Shown: piece after piece, positions 63,655 through 64,000 of the stretch
Numbering within the stretch: position 1 is the first letter of the stretch
Layout of the letters: each line of letters begins with the position of its first letter
Assembly: GCA_030584065.1 (NCBI GenBank)
Contig: CP129489.1
Span: forward strand, 2,895,497 to 2,959,496
DNA length: 64,000 nt
DNA from: Flavobacteriales bacterium
GTDB taxonomy: Bacteria; Bacteroidota; Bacteroidia; Flavobacteriales_F; PHOS-HE28
Direction of reading: 5' to 3'
Notes under the pieces: generated by a model
Seen by the model: the letters and a program-made list of their open reading frames with translations, nothing else
The model's database searches: none
What the model was told of the DNA's origin: nothing
Made by a program: the position numbers and the translations under genes

Positions 63655-64000
63655 TCACACCACCAGCTGCCGCTTCAGGTTCACCATCATGTCGTCCACC
63701 ATCGCGCCGAGGTCGTACTGCGGCCTCCACCCCCAGTCGGCGCGGGCGGCGCTGTCGTCGATGCTGCGCGGCCAGCTGTCGGCAATGGCCTGGCGGTGGT
63801 CCGGGGCGTAGTCGATGGTGAAGCCGGGGATATGGCGGCGCACCTCAGCGGCGATCTGCTCCGGATCGAAGCTGAAGCCGGCCAGGTTGTAGCTGGTGCG
63901 CTGCTTCACCTGTTCGGCCGGAGCCTCCATCAGGTCGATGGTGGCGCGGATGGCGTCCGGCATGTACATCATGGGCAGGGTGCTCTTGGGCCCCAGGAAG
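63655..64000 (-). CDS. tdh: NAD-dependent L-threonine 3-dehydrogenase, 5' end cut by window edge
   Basis: The C-terminal 115 codons or so are visible. The sequence LPMMYMPDAIRATIDLMEAP, TSYNLAGFSFDPEQIAAEVR, IDYAPDHRQAIADSWPRSID and DWGWRPQYDL fits the short-chain (UDP-galactose epimerase-like) L-threonine dehydrogenases of Bacteroidota, which convert threonine to 2-amino-3-ketobutyrate. The catalytic and NAD-binding regions lie beyond the window, so a related epimerase is not excluded. It is followed on its strand, 125 bases on, by the MORN-type gene. Confidence 0.85.
   Translation of the reverse strand, partial: FLGPKSTLPMMYMPDAIRATIDLMEAPAEQVKQRTSYNLAGFSFDPEQIAAEVRRHIPGFTIDYAPDHRQAIADSWPRSIDDSAARADWGWRPQYDLGAMVDDMMVNLKRQLVV

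Overview
The window looks like chromosomal DNA of a GC-rich member of the Bacteroidota, probably an uncultured Flavobacteriales-type organism. This is inferred from the sequence. Several secreted proteins end in type IX secretion (T9SS) style C-terminal domains. Promoters match the Bacteroidota -7 box TAnnTTTG, and clear Shine-Dalgarno sites are rare. The order ileS - TraR/DksA-like - lspA is also typical of the phylum. No rRNA, tRNA, CRISPR array, transposase or integrase was found.

Layout. 1-2.7 kb (minus): VOC-family protein, carbon-nitrogen hydrolase and a GabT-like aminotransferase, with a palindromic interspersed repeat between the last two. 2.8-7.5 kb: a lamin-tail surface protein (minus), then asd and a beta-barrel-like protein (plus). 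7.5-20 kb: a long minus-strand run holding a polytopic membrane protein, lspA, a TraR/DksA protein with a histone-H1-like tail, ileS, a DUF1569-like protein, a NYN/LOTUS-like protein, a sulfide:quinone oxidoreductase, an unrecognised 553-residue protein and a GT87-like protein. 20-23 kb (minus): a probable redox/stress operon (pirin, exported pirin, nitroreductase, YceI) with a promoter overlapped by a 24-bp palindrome and a clear terminator. 23.2-26.6 kb (plus): an acyl-CoA hydrolase/CoA-transferase and dxs.

26.6-33.9 kb is the most unusual part. A compact PspF-like sigma-54 activator (minus) faces seven plus-strand genes whose starts overlap the preceding stops by 4-8 bases: DUF4258-like protein, GT4 glycosyltransferase, radical SAM/SPASM enzyme, P-loop kinase-like protein, nucleotidyltransferase-tyrosine phosphatase fusion, O-methyltransferase and WG-repeat protein. 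The block lies between the intact dxs and a second, diverged copy of the dxs 3' end at 33.9-34.07 kb, so it looks like an acquired island. Its product is unknown; the enzyme set suggests a modified glycan, small molecule or modified protein.

34-38.7 kb holds three polytopic GT-C-like membrane proteins. 38.7-43.7 kb: an aldehyde dehydrogenase and a large beta-propeller/di-heme secreted protein. 43.7-50.6 kb: three tandem paralogous secreted M43-type metalloproteases and a translationally coupled small lipoprotein, ended by a perfect 29-bp hairpin. 50.7-55 kb (minus): polA and two exported proteins. 55-60 kb (plus): a di-heme cytochrome c lipoprotein, an FG-GAP/ASPIC protein and a large secreted protein. 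60-64 kb (minus): M28 peptidase, cysS, a MORN-like repeat protein and the C-terminal part of an L-threonine dehydrogenase. No gene-free stretch exceeds 300 bases.
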